The translations under genes and the position numbers were made by a program. The notes beneath the pieces are model-generated. The model saw only the letters and a program-made list of their open reading frames with translations. It had not been told where the DNA came from and ran no database searches. From NCBI GenBank assembly GCA_002430075.1, contig DJBN01000083.1, positions 1 to 44,345 on the forward strand: a stretch of 44,345 nucleotides of DNA, in the 5' to 3' direction. Origin of the DNA: Actinobacteria bacterium UBA5975. Lineage in GTDB: Bacteria; Actinomycetota; Actinomycetes; Nanopelagicales; Nanopelagicaceae. Positions 35,539 through 43,584 of this stretch are shown here, piece after piece; the stretch's first letter is position 1; each line of letters opens with the position of its first letter.

Positions 35539-35805
35539 CTATCGCCACTTAGTAGCGAGAGAAAATCCAACTGCGATAAAGCTAAAACCAATAATCATGT
35601 TCCAGGCGCCGATACCTGGGATTGGATACAAAGTCTGGCTGACGTAGAAGATAACGATCCAGAAGAGGCCAATCAGGAAGTTTGCGACCATAACTGGAGC
35701 AAGCCACGATGGGCTCTCGAGAATGGCTGATTCTTCCTCGATATGGTGCTGCTCTTCGTGAGCGTGCTGCTCTTGAACCTTCTTGCGTAATTTGGACTTT
35801 GGCAT
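35539..35805 (-). CDS. crgA: Cell division protein CrgA
   Basis: 88 aa: a charged cytoplasmic N-terminus (MPKSKLRKKVQEQHAHEEQHH) and two membrane helices (about 35-58 and 65-84) with the short LYPIPGIGAWN extracytoplasmic loop, the CrgA (UPF0233) pattern. CrgA links FtsZ, FtsI and other divisome members in actinobacteria. Start ATG 35805 is preferred to 35826 because TAACCT lies seven bases upstream and the family begins MPKSK. Location beside trpG and pknB matches M. tuberculosis Rv0011c. Confidence 0.92.
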   Translation of the reverse strand: MPKSKLRKKVQEQHAHEEQHHIEEESAILESPSWLAPVMVANFLIGLFWIVIFYVSQTLYPIPGIGAWNMIIGFSFIAVGFSLATKWR

Positions 35806-35812
35806 AGGCCCT

Positions 35813-35818
35813 AGGTTA
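35813..35818 (-). promoter_or_regulatory. Leaderless -10 element for crgA
   Basis: Minus-strand TAACCT, seven bases before the ATG at 35805, in a 28-base divergent gap with the glutamine amidotransferase gene. The opposing gene has only a weak CACAAT (35822-35827). Confidence 0.5.
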
Positions 35819-35833
35819 CAGCACAATTACGGC

Positions 35834-36463
35834 ATGGCTCGAATCCTCGTCATCGATAACTACGACTCCTTTGTCTTCAATCTGGTGCAGTATCTGCAGC
35901 AATTAGGCGCTGAGTGCACCGTTGTTCGTAATGATGAAGTTGAGGCGAGCGAGGCTGGGCGTTATGACGGGGTTCTCATATCTCCGGGACCCGGCACGCC
36001 AGATAAAGCTGGCGTCAGTATTGCAATGATTAATTACTGCGCCGAAAATTCAATCCCACTCTTTGGGGTTTGTTTAGGGCACCAAGCGATCGGTGAAGCA
36101 TTCGGTGCCACTGTTTCGCGAGCACCAGAGCTCTTGCACGGAAAAACTTCTCAAGTTATCCATAACGGAACGGGAGTTCTTTCTAACTTACCTTCACCAT
36201 TTACTGCGACTCGATATCACTCACTCGCAGTTGAGCGAGATACAGTTCCAGCAGTTCTTGAAATCACTGGCTCGACTGATTCAGGGGTTGTTATGTCAAT
36301 GCGTCACACAACTCTTCCAATCGAAGGCGTTCAATTTCACCCGGAGTCTGTCTTAACAGAGCATGGCCATCAGATGCTTGCTAATTGGTTAGTTCGATGC
36401 GGTGACATCGATGCACCAAAACGTGCAATTGGTTTATCTCCAGTAGTTGGAAGCCCAAAATAA
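35834..36463 (+). CDS. trpG: Glutamine amidotransferase, anthranilate/aminodeoxychorismate synthase component II
   Basis: Class I GATase, 209 aa, that supplies ammonia from glutamine to a chorismate-using partner. Oxyanion turn SPGPGTPDKAG, nucleophile Cys in LFGVCLGHQAIGEA, and the His/Glu of GVQFHPESVLTEHG are all present. The product could serve tryptophan (TrpG) or folate (PabA) synthesis or both; no chorismate-binding partner is in the window. M. tuberculosis has the same gene (Rv0013) between crgA and pknB. Start ATG 35834 gives the conserved MARILVIDNYDSFVFN. Its stop is one base from the pknB stop. Confidence 0.93.
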   Translation: MARILVIDNYDSFVFNLVQYLQQLGAECTVVRNDEVEASEAGRYDGVLISPGPGTPDKAGVSIAMINYCAENSIPLFGVCLGHQAIGEAFGATVSRAPELLHGKTSQVIHNGTGVLSNLPSPFTATRYHSLAVERDTVPAVLEITGSTDSGVVMSMRHTTLPIEGVQFHPESVLTEHGHQMLANWLVRCGDIDAPKRAIGLSPVVGSPK

Positions 36464-36464
36464 A

Positions 36465-38012
36465 TTAAGGCAGTTTATTTATAGTAATTGTTACTGATTG
36501 ACCAATTGTTTGCGCAGTTTCAGCATCTGGAGCTTGACGAATAACTAGGCCTTCGGGCTGTGTTGAGTCGAAATCATAAAATTCATTGATCAAGAATCCC
36601 GCTTGAATCAGTAGCGTCTTTGCCTGAATTGCTTCGATTCCAATCAAATTCGGAACCGTTACTTCGCCACTAGCAATGGTTAGGATCACAGAACTTCCTG
36701 CGGTCGCAATCGAACCAACCGGGGGAGAAACCTCTAATACAGTTCCTTGTGGTTGATTAGATGGAGATGCAATTGTTTGCGAAACCAAGAGCCCAACAGC
36801 GGTAAGGGCAGAGCGTGCGTCGATTAAGGACATTCCAATTAAGTTATCTGGAACCAGCGCATCCCCAGGCCCATCAGAGACAGTAAGAATCACAACCGAT
36901 CCAGATATTGCTCGCATCGTTGCCAGGGGTTGTTGGCTGGCCACACGATTCTTAGGAATAGCGCCATCATGCGCTCGTTTAATCGTTACTGAGTAATTTA
37001 CAAGAAGTGCACGCGCCATTTCTTCGCTTAATCCAACAACATTAGGAAGCATTTCACCGGAATTCTTATCGTTCCCACTCATAAGCAGCCCTGTAACTGA
37101 GAGGGCGATTGCGGCCAAAAAAGAACCTCCAAGAATGAGGGTTGAACGACGCGTGAGAAAAGGTTTACCGACAACTTTTGTTGTGACCTCTTTACCTAGG
37201 CGAACTTTTGCAATGTCATCGAGCATTGCTTGAGCACTTTGGTAACGATCTTCCGGCTTCTTTGATAGAGCAACAGCCAAGACTGTTTCAATATCTGCAG
37301 GTAAATCGTTCTTAATTGTTCGAACAAGTGGCGCGGTACTAGAAGCATGCTGGAATGCAATTGATACTGGAGTCTCGCCAGTAAAGGGGGGCTGACCCGT
37401 AAGAAGTTCGAAGAGCAGACAACTAGTCGAGTAGATATCACTTCGAGAATCTGCCAATTCCCCAACTGCTTGTTCAGGCGATAAATATTGCGCGGTACCG
37501 ACAACGTTCCACGTGCTTGTTAACGTTACACCGAGATCATCCATAGCTCGTGCAATACCAAAGTCCATTACTTTGACATCGCCCTTATCGGTAATCATGA
37601 CATTGGCAGGCTTGATATCTCGGTGAACAATGTGCCGTGCGTGCGAATACTCAAGCCCTGCAAGAATCCCTTCTGCAATTTCGAGGGCTCGGTTTAACGG
37701 AAGTCGTTCACCTTGGCGAATAACTTCACGCAGAGTCTGGCCAGAGACAAGCTCCATAACTATGTATGGCGCAGGTTCTTCACCTGAGTCATATACAGCA
37801 ACAATTCCAGGATGATTCAAGCCTGCTGCAGCCTTTGCCTCTTTACGAAAGCGCGCGACAAATGCAGGATCTCTTGCTAAATCACTTCGAAGGATCTTTA
37901 CCGCGACTTCGCGCGCGAGTCGTTGGTCTTGAGCGATGTAAACATCAGCCATTCCTCCAGTACCAATCATCTGACCTAGAAGATAACGGCTTCCTAGTAA
38001 TGAGTTCATCAT
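36465..38012 (-). CDS. pknB: Ser/Thr protein kinase PknB with PASTA domains
   Basis: 515-aa transmembrane kinase. The N-terminal kinase domain (about 8-270) has the glycine loop GTGGMADVY, K39, HRD (130-132), DFG (150-152) and an activation segment with Thr residues (VTLTSTWNVVGTAQYLSPEQ). One membrane helix is at about 288-312. Outside are three PASTA repeats (PNVVGLSEEMA, PDNLIGMSLIDA, PNLIGIEAIQA), which in relatives sense muropeptides or lipid II. It overlaps the PP2C gene upstream by four bases. M. tuberculosis PknB has four PASTA repeats and is accompanied by pknA, pbpA and rodA, all missing here. Confidence 0.96.
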   Translation of the reverse strand: MMNSLLGSRYLLGQMIGTGGMADVYIAQDQRLAREVAVKILRSDLARDPAFVARFRKEAKAAAGLNHPGIVAVYDSGEEPAPYIVMELVSGQTLREVIRQGERLPLNRALEIAEGILAGLEYSHARHIVHRDIKPANVMITDKGDVKVMDFGIARAMDDLGVTLTSTWNVVGTAQYLSPEQAVGELADSRSDIYSTSCLLFELLTGQPPFTGETPVSIAFQHASSTAPLVRTIKNDLPADIETVLAVALSKKPEDRYQSAQAMLDDIAKVRLGKEVTTKVVGKPFLTRRSTLILGGSFLAAIALSVTGLLMSGNDKNSGEMLPNVVGLSEEMARALLVNYSVTIKRAHDGAIPKNRVASQQPLATMRAISGSVVILTVSDGPGDALVPDNLIGMSLIDARSALTAVGLLVSQTIASPSNQPQGTVLEVSPPVGSIATAGSSVILTIASGEVTVPNLIGIEAIQAKTLLIQAGFLINEFYDFDSTQPEGLVIRQAPDAETAQTIGQSVTITINKLP

Positions 38013-38785
38013 TCGGCAGCTCCTATCTTCTGCACATGGTTTGGTTGATCGTTTTCGACAAGATCTGCGATTACTACAGTGACATTATCAGGTGCACCAT
38101 TGATATATGTGGCATCAATGAGCGCAGTTACTGCTTCGTCACGATCACGCCCCTTTATCAGAGATTTAATTTCCTTCTCCGTTAGCACAGAGCTCAATCC
38201 ATCGCTGCACAATAGATATCGATCCTTCACTTTTACCTCAAAAATAGGGAGTGGAAGATCGAGATTTCCTTCTCCCATCAATACCTGAGTCAAGATAGAT
38301 CGCTGTGGGTGGGTTGCAACATCAGATTCAGATATTGCCCTTTGGTCGAGAAGTTCTTGAATAACTGTGTGATCCACGCTTAATTGATCAAATGAATTTC
38401 CTCGAAGCCGGTACGCGCGAGAATCTCCAATATGCAAGAGCGCAACTGAATCCTCTCGCAGGAAGAGAGATGTAAGAGTTGTTCCCATGCCGGCAAGCTC
38501 TGGCCGTTCATCAACGGCACTTTTAATATTTTGGTCGATTGTGTGAAAAGAGTGGAGATACAAATCATCAGCAGACTCTGGATCTATCTCGGGATTAGTA
38601 AATACTTCTGAGAGTTCTGCAAATGTCGTGATTGCAATGTTGGAAGCTACTTCTCCGGCAGCGTGACCGCCCATACCATCGGCAACTGCAACCAGATGAG
38701 CTGAAGCAAGGCCACTATCTTCATTTCCGCTTCTGACGAGCCCAACGGCCGATCGCGCAGATGTTGCGAAGGAGAGCTTGCTCAT
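38009..38785 (-). CDS. pstP: PP2C-family Ser/Thr phosphatase, PstP-like, soluble
   Basis: 258 aa from ATG 38785. Metal-binding and core PP2C motifs are intact: RSGNEDSG, VADGMGGHAAGEVASN, LLHIGDSRAYRLR, LLCSDGLSSVL, GAPDNVTVVIADL. It would reverse PknB phosphorylation; the stop overlaps the pknB start (ATGATGA), so the pair is co-translated. Unlike M. tuberculosis PstP (514 aa), it has no membrane helix or external domain. An ATG 54 bases further upstream (38839) is rejected because it would cover the divergent promoter and TAGGCT lies seven bases before 38785. Confidence 0.93.
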   Translation of the reverse strand: MSKLSFATSARSAVGLVRSGNEDSGLASAHLVAVADGMGGHAAGEVASNIAITTFAELSEVFTNPEIDPESADDLYLHSFHTIDQNIKSAVDERPELAGMGTTLTSLFLREDSVALLHIGDSRAYRLRGNSFDQLSVDHTVIQELLDQRAISESDVATHPQRSILTQVLMGEGNLDLPLPIFEVKVKDRYLLCSDGLSSVLTEKEIKSLIKGRDRDEAVTALIDATYINGAPDNVTVVIADLVENDQPNHVQKIGAAE

Positions 38786-38792
38786 GAGGGTA

Positions 38793-38798
38793 AGCCTA
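38793..38798 (-). promoter_or_regulatory. Leaderless -10 element for the PP2C-pknB operon
   Basis: Minus-strand TAGGCT followed by TACCCTC and the ATG at 38785. Together with the NUDIX promoter it shares the longer word TAGGCTTAC. Confidence 0.5.
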
Positions 38799-38808
38799 AT
38801 CTCTTTGC

Positions 38809-38814
38809 TACTCT
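38809..38814 (+). promoter_or_regulatory. Leaderless -10 element for the GDPD gene
   Basis: TACTCT, seven bases before the ATG at 38822, in the same 36-base divergent gap as the PP2C promoter. Confidence 0.45.
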
Positions 38815-38821
38815 CAGTCTC

Positions 38822-39517
38822 ATGCAGATTTATGCTCACCGAGGCGCAAGCGCCGATTTTCCGGAGCTGACTCTGGCTGCATACGAGGGCGCGGTGGCCC
38901 AGGGGGCTGATGGCTTTGAGTGCGATGTGAGATTGACCAAAGATGAAGTTCCGGTCTTATGGCATAACGCGACAATGCTCGAGCGAGCAGGTAATCCAGG
39001 GCTGATAGCCGAGATGACATATAAAGAGGTATCTCGCGCCTACCCACAAATTCTTACACTCGATACATTCTTAACATTCGCGGTCACGTCCAAGAAAAGT
39101 GTCTTAATTGAAACCAAGCACCCGGTAATTTCTGGGAATCGAATCGAGGAAATAATTCTTGAAACTTTAGAGAAAACCAAAGGTATAAAAGGAATCGATC
39201 TTTCGATTATGTCATTTAGTTGGTTCGCTATAGAAAAAATTAAAAAGATGGACCCACGTATCTCAACAACGCTTCTTATGAGCAAGAAGACACCTTGGTT
39301 CAGCGCACGGATCTCATCTGCTTCTGCAATTGGACCAGGAATCAACGAGATACGGGCGGAACCAATCAGGGCCGAACGAATTAAGAGTTCTGGGCGCACT
39401 CTCAACGTTTGGACTGTCGATGAACCCTCTGATATCGAGCTCTGTAAAAAAATAGGCGTAGATATTCTGATTACAAATATGCCGGCACAGGCACGCGAGG
39501 TACTCGGGTACCCTTAA
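38822..39517 (+). CDS. Glycerophosphodiester phosphodiesterase family protein
   Basis: 231-aa TIM-barrel enzyme expected to release glycerol-3-phosphate from deacylated phospholipids. AHRGAS at residues 5-10 and FECDVRLTKD supply the catalytic His and metal acids; VLIETKH gives the next Glu. The second conserved motif, usually HD, is HN (WHNAT), which may alter metal binding. The tail VWTVDEPSDIELCKKIGVDILITNMP matches the family. No signal peptide, so cytosolic. M. tuberculosis glpQ1 is also near pheA and serS, but its sequence relation is not established here. Confidence 0.88.
   Translation: MQIYAHRGASADFPELTLAAYEGAVAQGADGFECDVRLTKDEVPVLWHNATMLERAGNPGLIAEMTYKEVSRAYPQILTLDTFLTFAVTSKKSVLIETKHPVISGNRIEEIILETLEKTKGIKGIDLSIMSFSWFAIEKIKKMDPRISTTLLMSKKTPWFSARISSASAIGPGINEIRAEPIRAERIKSSGRTLNVWTVDEPSDIELCKKIGVDILITNMPAQAREVLGYP
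39509..39514 (+). promoter_or_regulatory. Leaderless -10 element for pheA-serS
   Basis: TACCCT, six bases before the GTG at 39521; it overlaps the last codons of the GDPD gene. No Shine-Dalgarno is present in the three-base gap. Confidence 0.45.
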
Positions 39518-39520
39518 CCA

Positions 39521-40363
39521 GTGAGCAACCCGAAGAGCCATACGTATGCCTATTTAGGCCCAGTCGGAACATTTACTGAGGCTGCTCTTAAGAAAATTAC
39601 CTGCGATTTAGATGTTCTAGTTCCTTACGCAAATGTAACTGGCGCACTTAACGCAGTTCGTTCAGGTGCCGCAGATTACGCGCTAGTTCCAATTGAAAAC
39701 TCTGTTGAAGGCGTGGTTGCACGCACTCTCGATGAATTAGCAACAGGAGATCCACTGACAATTGCAACAGAGGTAACTCTTCCTGTCACATTTGCTTTCA
39801 TGACTTTGCCTGCAACGAAAGAGGTACATCGCATTGGTACTCACCCTCATGCGGAATCTCAGTGCAGGGCCTATATTGCAGAAAACTATCCTCACGCAGA
39901 AATAGTTCCGACTAACTCAACTTCTGCAGCAGCCGAATCGGTAAGTAAAGGTGAACTCGATGCCGCGATCGCATCAAGTGCCGCCGCAGCTCATTTCGGA
40001 CTTGAAATCCGCCAAGACAATATTGGCGATAACACAGGCGCAGTGACTCGATTTATCTGCGCTCAGAAGCCCGGCTGGATCTCTGAACCAACCGGCAACG
40101 ACCGAACATCCATGGCTATCTTTATCGATATCGACCATGCGGGAGCTCTCCTTGAAATCCTGCAAGTATTTGCAAAACATGAAGTTAACCTGACATTTAT
40201 TCAGTCACGTCCAACAGGTCGCGAACTAGGTCACTACCATTTCATTATTGATGTCGAAGGCCATATCAAAGATGTCTCAGTTGGGAAGTCAGTTGAAGAA
40301 CTGCACGAACTCTGCGATGACATCAGATTCTTAGGTTCTTACCCACGAGAGGTGCGCATATGA
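39521..40363 (+). CDS. pheA: Prephenate dehydratase
   Basis: 280 aa, converts prephenate to phenylpyruvate in phenylalanine synthesis. The PDT domain (about 8-190) has [23 protein letters not shown], the TSAAAESVS turn and the catalytic TRF in [13 protein letters not shown]-terminal ACT domain (about 200-275) with [19 protein letters not shown] should bind phenylalanine for feedback control. It has no chorismate mutase domain. Start GTG 39521; it overlaps serS by four bases (ATGA). Confidence 0.96.
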   Translation: MSNPKSHTYAYLGPVGTFTEAALKKITCDLDVLVPYANVTGALNAVRSGAADYALVPIENSVEGVVARTLDELATGDPLTIATEVTLPVTFAFMTLPATKEVHRIGTHPHAESQCRAYIAENYPHAEIVPTNSTSAAAESVSKGELDAAIASSAAAAHFGLEIRQDNIGDNTGAVTRFICAQKPGWISEPTGNDRTSMAIFIDIDHAGALLEILQVFAKHEVNLTFIQSRPTGRELGHYHFIIDVEGHIKDVSVGKSVEELHELCDDIRFLGSYPREVRI

Positions 40364-41628
40364 TTGATATCAAGTTCCTACGCGATAACCCTGATGTTGT
40401 TCGAGCCTCACAAAAAGGGCGCGGAGAAAACGTTGAACTTGTGGATCAAATCATTGCAATTGATGAGATAAAGCGCGCGGCTATCACTGAATTTGAGACT
40501 CTTCGTCAAGAACAGAATCTACTTTCCAAGAGCGTAGGCGCTGCAAAGGGTGATGAAAAAGCAGCGCTATTAGCCAACGCAAAATCTTTGGCCGATAAAG
40601 TGAAGGCTGCTGATACAAAACGTGCAGATGTTGAAGAGCAAACCAAGAAATTACTGATTCAACTTTCAAACTTACTTGATCCAGAAGCGCCAATTGGCGG
40701 CGAGGAAGATTTCCTAACTATTGAACACATTGGTACGCCACGAGATTTTTCTCAAGATGGATTTGCACCAAAAGATCATGTAGAACTTGGAAAGTTGCTT
40801 GGCGCCATCGACACTGAACGCGGTGCCAAAGTCGCAGGTTCACGCTCTTATTATCTAACCGGTGTGGGAGCCCTCCTAGAATTTGCTCTCGTTAACTATG
40901 CGATACAGAGCGCGCTAAAAAATGGCTTCTCACCAGTTATTCCTCCAGTACTGGTTAATCCCGCTGCGATGGAAGGAACAGGCTTTCTCGGCCAAGCTGC
41001 AGAAAATGTTTACCGCATTGAAAAAGATGACCTCTATTTAGTCGGTACTTCTGAAGTTCCACTTGCTGCGATGCACATGGATGAAACACTGCCCGCTGAT
41101 AAATTGCCACTTCGCTATGCAGGATATTCATCATGCTTCCGCCGTGAGGCTGGTACTTATGGAAAAGATACGCGCGGCATTATTCGTGTACACCAATTTG
41201 ATAAAGTTGAAATGTTTACCTTCTGCAAACCAGAAGATGCAAAAGAAGAACATAAGCGATTGCTGCAGTGGGAGAAAGACTTTCTTATTGCAATGGAGAT
41301 CCCCTTCCGTGTTATCGATGTTGCATCAGGTGACCTAGGCTCTTCTGCCACGCGTAAATTTGATATCGAGGCATGGATTCCAACGCAGGATGCATATAGA
41401 GAGGTAACAAGCACTTCAAATTGCACTGAGTTTCAAGCACGACGCCTTAATATTCGCTACAAGGATGCAGATGGCACCAAGGCTGTGGCAACACTCAACG
41501 GAACTCTTGTAGCAATTCCTCGCATGATTGTTGCGATTCTAGAGAATCATCAAAATGCAGATGGCACCGTCAATGTCCCTGCGGCACTTCAACCATTCCT
41601 CGGAATGAAGAAATTTGAGCTTGTGTGA
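40360..41628 (+). CDS. serS: Seryl-tRNA synthetase
   Basis: Class II aminoacyl-tRNA synthetase, 422 aa, normal length. An N-terminal antiparallel coiled coil (about 28-110) grips the long variable arm of tRNA-Ser. Motif 2 is [29 protein letters not shown] and motif 3 is [20 protein letters not shown]. Starts inside the pheA end; its own stop overlaps the next GTG (GTGTGA). A tRNA-Ser(UGA) gene lies 876 bases downstream, so enzyme and substrate genes are clustered. Confidence 0.97.
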   Translation: MIDIKFLRDNPDVVRASQKGRGENVELVDQIIAIDEIKRAAITEFETLRQEQNLLSKSVGAAKGDEKAALLANAKSLADKVKAADTKRADVEEQTKKLLIQLSNLLDPEAPIGGEEDFLTIEHIGTPRDFSQDGFAPKDHVELGKLLGAIDTERGAKVAGSRSYYLTGVGALLEFALVNYAIQSALKNGFSPVIPPVLVNPAAMEGTGFLGQAAENVYRIEKDDLYLVGTSEVPLAAMHMDETLPADKLPLRYAGYSSCFRREAGTYGKDTRGIIRVHQFDKVEMFTFCKPEDAKEEHKRLLQWEKDFLIAMEIPFRVIDVASGDLGSSATRKFDIEAWIPTQDAYREVTSTSNCTEFQARRLNIRYKDADGTKAVATLNGTLVAIPRMIVAILENHQNADGTVNVPAALQPFLGMKKFELV

Positions 41629-42455
41629 GCGTTCATCAAAATTTCGAACGTCGCCCTAAGCTCATAGCTTCAGATCTCGATGGAACAATTGTTGCGCACT
41701 ATGGAGCAATAACTCAGCGCACCATCGATGCTTTCCGAAAAGCTCATTCAATCGGTGTGGAAATATATTTTGTCACTGGCCGGCCACCGCGATGGATGCC
41801 AGAGATCAAAGAAGCTTTTGGAATTGGTGGCGCAATTTGTGGAAATGGCGCAATGTTGTATGACCTACATAACGATAAAGTTTTAGAAGAATGGCTAATG
41901 CCAGTTGAAGCACAATTTGAAACAGTCAACCGCCTGCGTAAAGCTATTCCTCAAATTTCTTTCGCAGTCGAATCCCACAGTTACTTTCACCGCGAGAAGG
42001 AATATATTCCACGGTGGGATATTGGCCTAGACAATGTTGGTGTAGACAAAATAGAAGAAGTTATTACTTCGCCAGCACTCAAAATGTTGGCCCGATGCTC
42101 ACAACAAGAGCTCTCTTCTGACGAAATGTTAGGTATCGCAGAGGTCGAACTAGATGGTTTAGTGACCGTCACCCACTCAAATCCAGCTGACTCACTCCTT
42201 GAAATTTCAGCCCTTGGTGTTTCAAAGGGAATGACTCTTGCGAAGATTGCAGCTCGACATGGCATTGAAGCAGCAGATTGCGTTTCATTTGGCGATAACC
42301 CAAATGATTTTTCAATGCTCGAATGGTGCGGACGATCATTTGCAATGTCTGATGGCCACCCCGATGCCCAGAAATATGCAAAGGGCGTTGCAGCTGCATG
42401 TGAAGAAGATGGCGTTGCAATCATCATCGAACAACTACTCGAACTTCCCGCCTAA
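41625..42455 (+). CDS. Cof-type HAD-superfamily phosphatase
   Basis: 276 aa. Motif I is SDLDGTI (D17 nucleophile, D19 acid), motif II the FVTGRPP segment, motif III K in [12 protein letters not shown], and motif [13 protein letters not shown] large alpha/beta cap of the C2B type sits between motifs II and III. Such enzymes dephosphorylate small metabolites (sugar phosphates, flavin precursors); substrate unknown. GTG 41625 overlaps the serS stop by four bases, so it is coupled to serS. Confidence 0.9.
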   Translation: MSVHQNFERRPKLIASDLDGTIVAHYGAITQRTIDAFRKAHSIGVEIYFVTGRPPRWMPEIKEAFGIGGAICGNGAMLYDLHNDKVLEEWLMPVEAQFETVNRLRKAIPQISFAVESHSYFHREKEYIPRWDIGLDNVGVDKIEEVITSPALKMLARCSQQELSSDEMLGIAEVELDGLVTVTHSNPADSLLEISALGVSKGMTLAKIAARHGIEAADCVSFGDNPNDFSMLEWCGRSFAMSDGHPDAQKYAKGVAAACEEDGVAIIIEQLLELPA

Positions 42456-42490
42456 AGACCCAACGATTTTTGCAGTAAGCCGATTTCGGG

Positions 42491-42496
42491 TAACCT
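42491..42496 (+). promoter_or_regulatory. Candidate -10 element for tRNA-Ser
   Basis: TAACCT identical to the -10 of the tRNA-Ile operon, ending seven bases before the mature 5' end of tRNA-Ser. The upstream T-rich TTTTGC (42469-42474) is a weak -35 at 16 bases. Confidence 0.4.
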
Positions 42497-42503
42497 CTCC
42501 CAC

Positions 42504-42586
42504 GGAGGACTCGCATAGCGGCCGAGTGCACCGGTCTTGAAAACCGGCAGGTGAAAGCCTCGTGGGTTCAAATCCCACGTCCTCCG
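42504..42586 (+). tRNA. tRNA-Ser (anticodon TGA)
   Basis: Acceptor GGAGGAC / GTCCTCC with G discriminator; anticodon stem CCGGT / ACCGG around CTTGAAA, giving TGA; an extra variable arm between anticodon and T arms; T arm GTGGG-TTCAAAT-CCCAC. The class II long variable region and discriminator G identify serine. CCA is not encoded. Confidence 0.96.
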
Positions 42587-42599
42587 CGCTTAAGTCAAG

Positions 42600-42628
42600 A
42601 CCCACCACATTTCAATGGGGTGGGTTTT
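42600..42628 (+). terminator. Intrinsic terminator after tRNA-Ser
   Basis: ACCCACC (42600-42606) pairs with GGTGGGT (42619-42625), followed by TTT; flanking AAG/TTT can extend the stem. It starts 14 bases after the tRNA. Confidence 0.8.
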
Positions 42629-42768
42629 GCTCTTTCATCATGCAAATATCGGCAGTTGTGGCTGACTTCATAAGGTTTACGCGGGCAATCACCTAGCGAC
42701 TTTGCTCAACACCGCACACACTTATCTCATTGCAGTCATTGACTGCGCTTTAACACGGGGGAGCACAT
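42629..42768 (+). promoter_or_regulatory. Upstream region of the sdh operon
   Basis: A 140-base non-coding stretch. It holds a perfect palindrome (42732-42746) and a Shine-Dalgarno GGGGGAG five bases before ATG 42769. TTGCTC (42702-42707) and a TTATCT (42722-42727) might be a poorly spaced promoter. No coding frame is evident. Confidence 0.4.
42732..42746. repeat. 15-base perfect palindrome upstream of sdh genes
   Basis: GCAGTCA-T-TGACTGC has 7-base perfect arms around a single base, 22 bases before the start codon. It has the look of a dimeric regulator's operator near the transcription start. Confidence 0.6.
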
Positions 42769-43569
42769 ATGTCCGGAGTATTTTCTCCAGCACGCGCCAA
42801 GATTAAAGAGCGCACTCTGCGCACAGATAAGTGGTGGCTTGAACCTGCAATTACATTCGGAGTTCTCTTCTCATTTGTTATCTATGCAACATTTAGAGCA
42901 TTCGAAGGTGCGAATTACTACAAAGATCATCTAATTTCACCATTCTATTCCCCATGCCTCTCTGAAGCATGCGTGCCTGAAGCAACGATTCTAGGATGGA
43001 CACCTGTAAGTGCTGAGATTTTTAATTTCGCGCTCTCACCTGCACTCATTATTTTGATTTTCCCACTCGGATTCCGTATGACTTGTTATTACTACCGCAA
43101 GGCTTACTACCGTGCATTCTGGCTTTCACCACCTGCATGCGCTGTTGCTGAACCACATACAAAGTACACAGGCGAAACTCGCGCACCTCTTATCTTGCAG
43201 AACTCGCATCGTTGGTTCTTCTATGCGGGGCTTATCTTTAACGTAATCCTCACATATGACGCAGTAATTTCATTTAAGAGCGTTGATGGCCAATGGGGAC
43301 ATATGAGCATTGGTTCCCTCGTACTTCTTGTTAGCTCAACACTGCTCTGGTTCTACTCGTTGTCATGTCACACCTGCCGTCACACTATTGGTGGACGACT
43401 CAAGCACTTCTCGAAGCACCCAGTTCGCTACAAAGTATGGACTTGGGTTTCAGCGCTCAATCACTCGCACCAGCAATTTGCGTGGTACTCACTCGCGGCA
43501 GTTGCTTTTTCAGATATCTACGTTCGCCAAGTCGCAACTGGCGCCTGGACCAACTTCTACTTCTTCTAA
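42769..43569 (+). CDS. sdhC: Succinate dehydrogenase membrane anchor, Rv0249c-like
   Basis: 266 aa with about five membrane helices (roughly 28-48, 85-108, 147-170, 182-205, 235-258). Histidines in the helices (NSHRWFFYAG, HMSIG, SCHTCRHTIGG, NHSHQQFAW) are candidate heme ligands. The sequence resembles the single-subunit cytochrome b anchor of actinobacterial Sdh1 (M. tuberculosis Rv0249c), which precedes sdhA and sdhB. It is followed after 15 bases by the SdhA gene. A long loop with two Cys (SPCLSEACVPE, about 63-73) faces outward and may form a disulfide. Confidence 0.85.
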   Translation: MSGVFSPARAKIKERTLRTDKWWLEPAITFGVLFSFVIYATFRAFEGANYYKDHLISPFYSPCLSEACVPEATILGWTPVSAEIFNFALSPALIILIFPLGFRMTCYYYRKAYYRAFWLSPPACAVAEPHTKYTGETRAPLILQNSHRWFFYAGLIFNVILTYDAVISFKSVDGQWGHMSIGSLVLLVSSTLLWFYSLSCHTCRHTIGGRLKHFSKHPVRYKVWTWVSALNHSHQQFAWYSLAAVAFSDIYVRQVATGAWTNFYFF

Positions 43570-43584
43570 AGGGTGCTGACTTTT

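Noticed and set aside
38786..38839. Longer PP2C start (ATG 38839)
   Set aside because: It would add 18 unconserved residues, overlap the divergent GDPD start and contain the TAGGCT promoter box; ATG 38785 gives the usual PP2C N-terminus.
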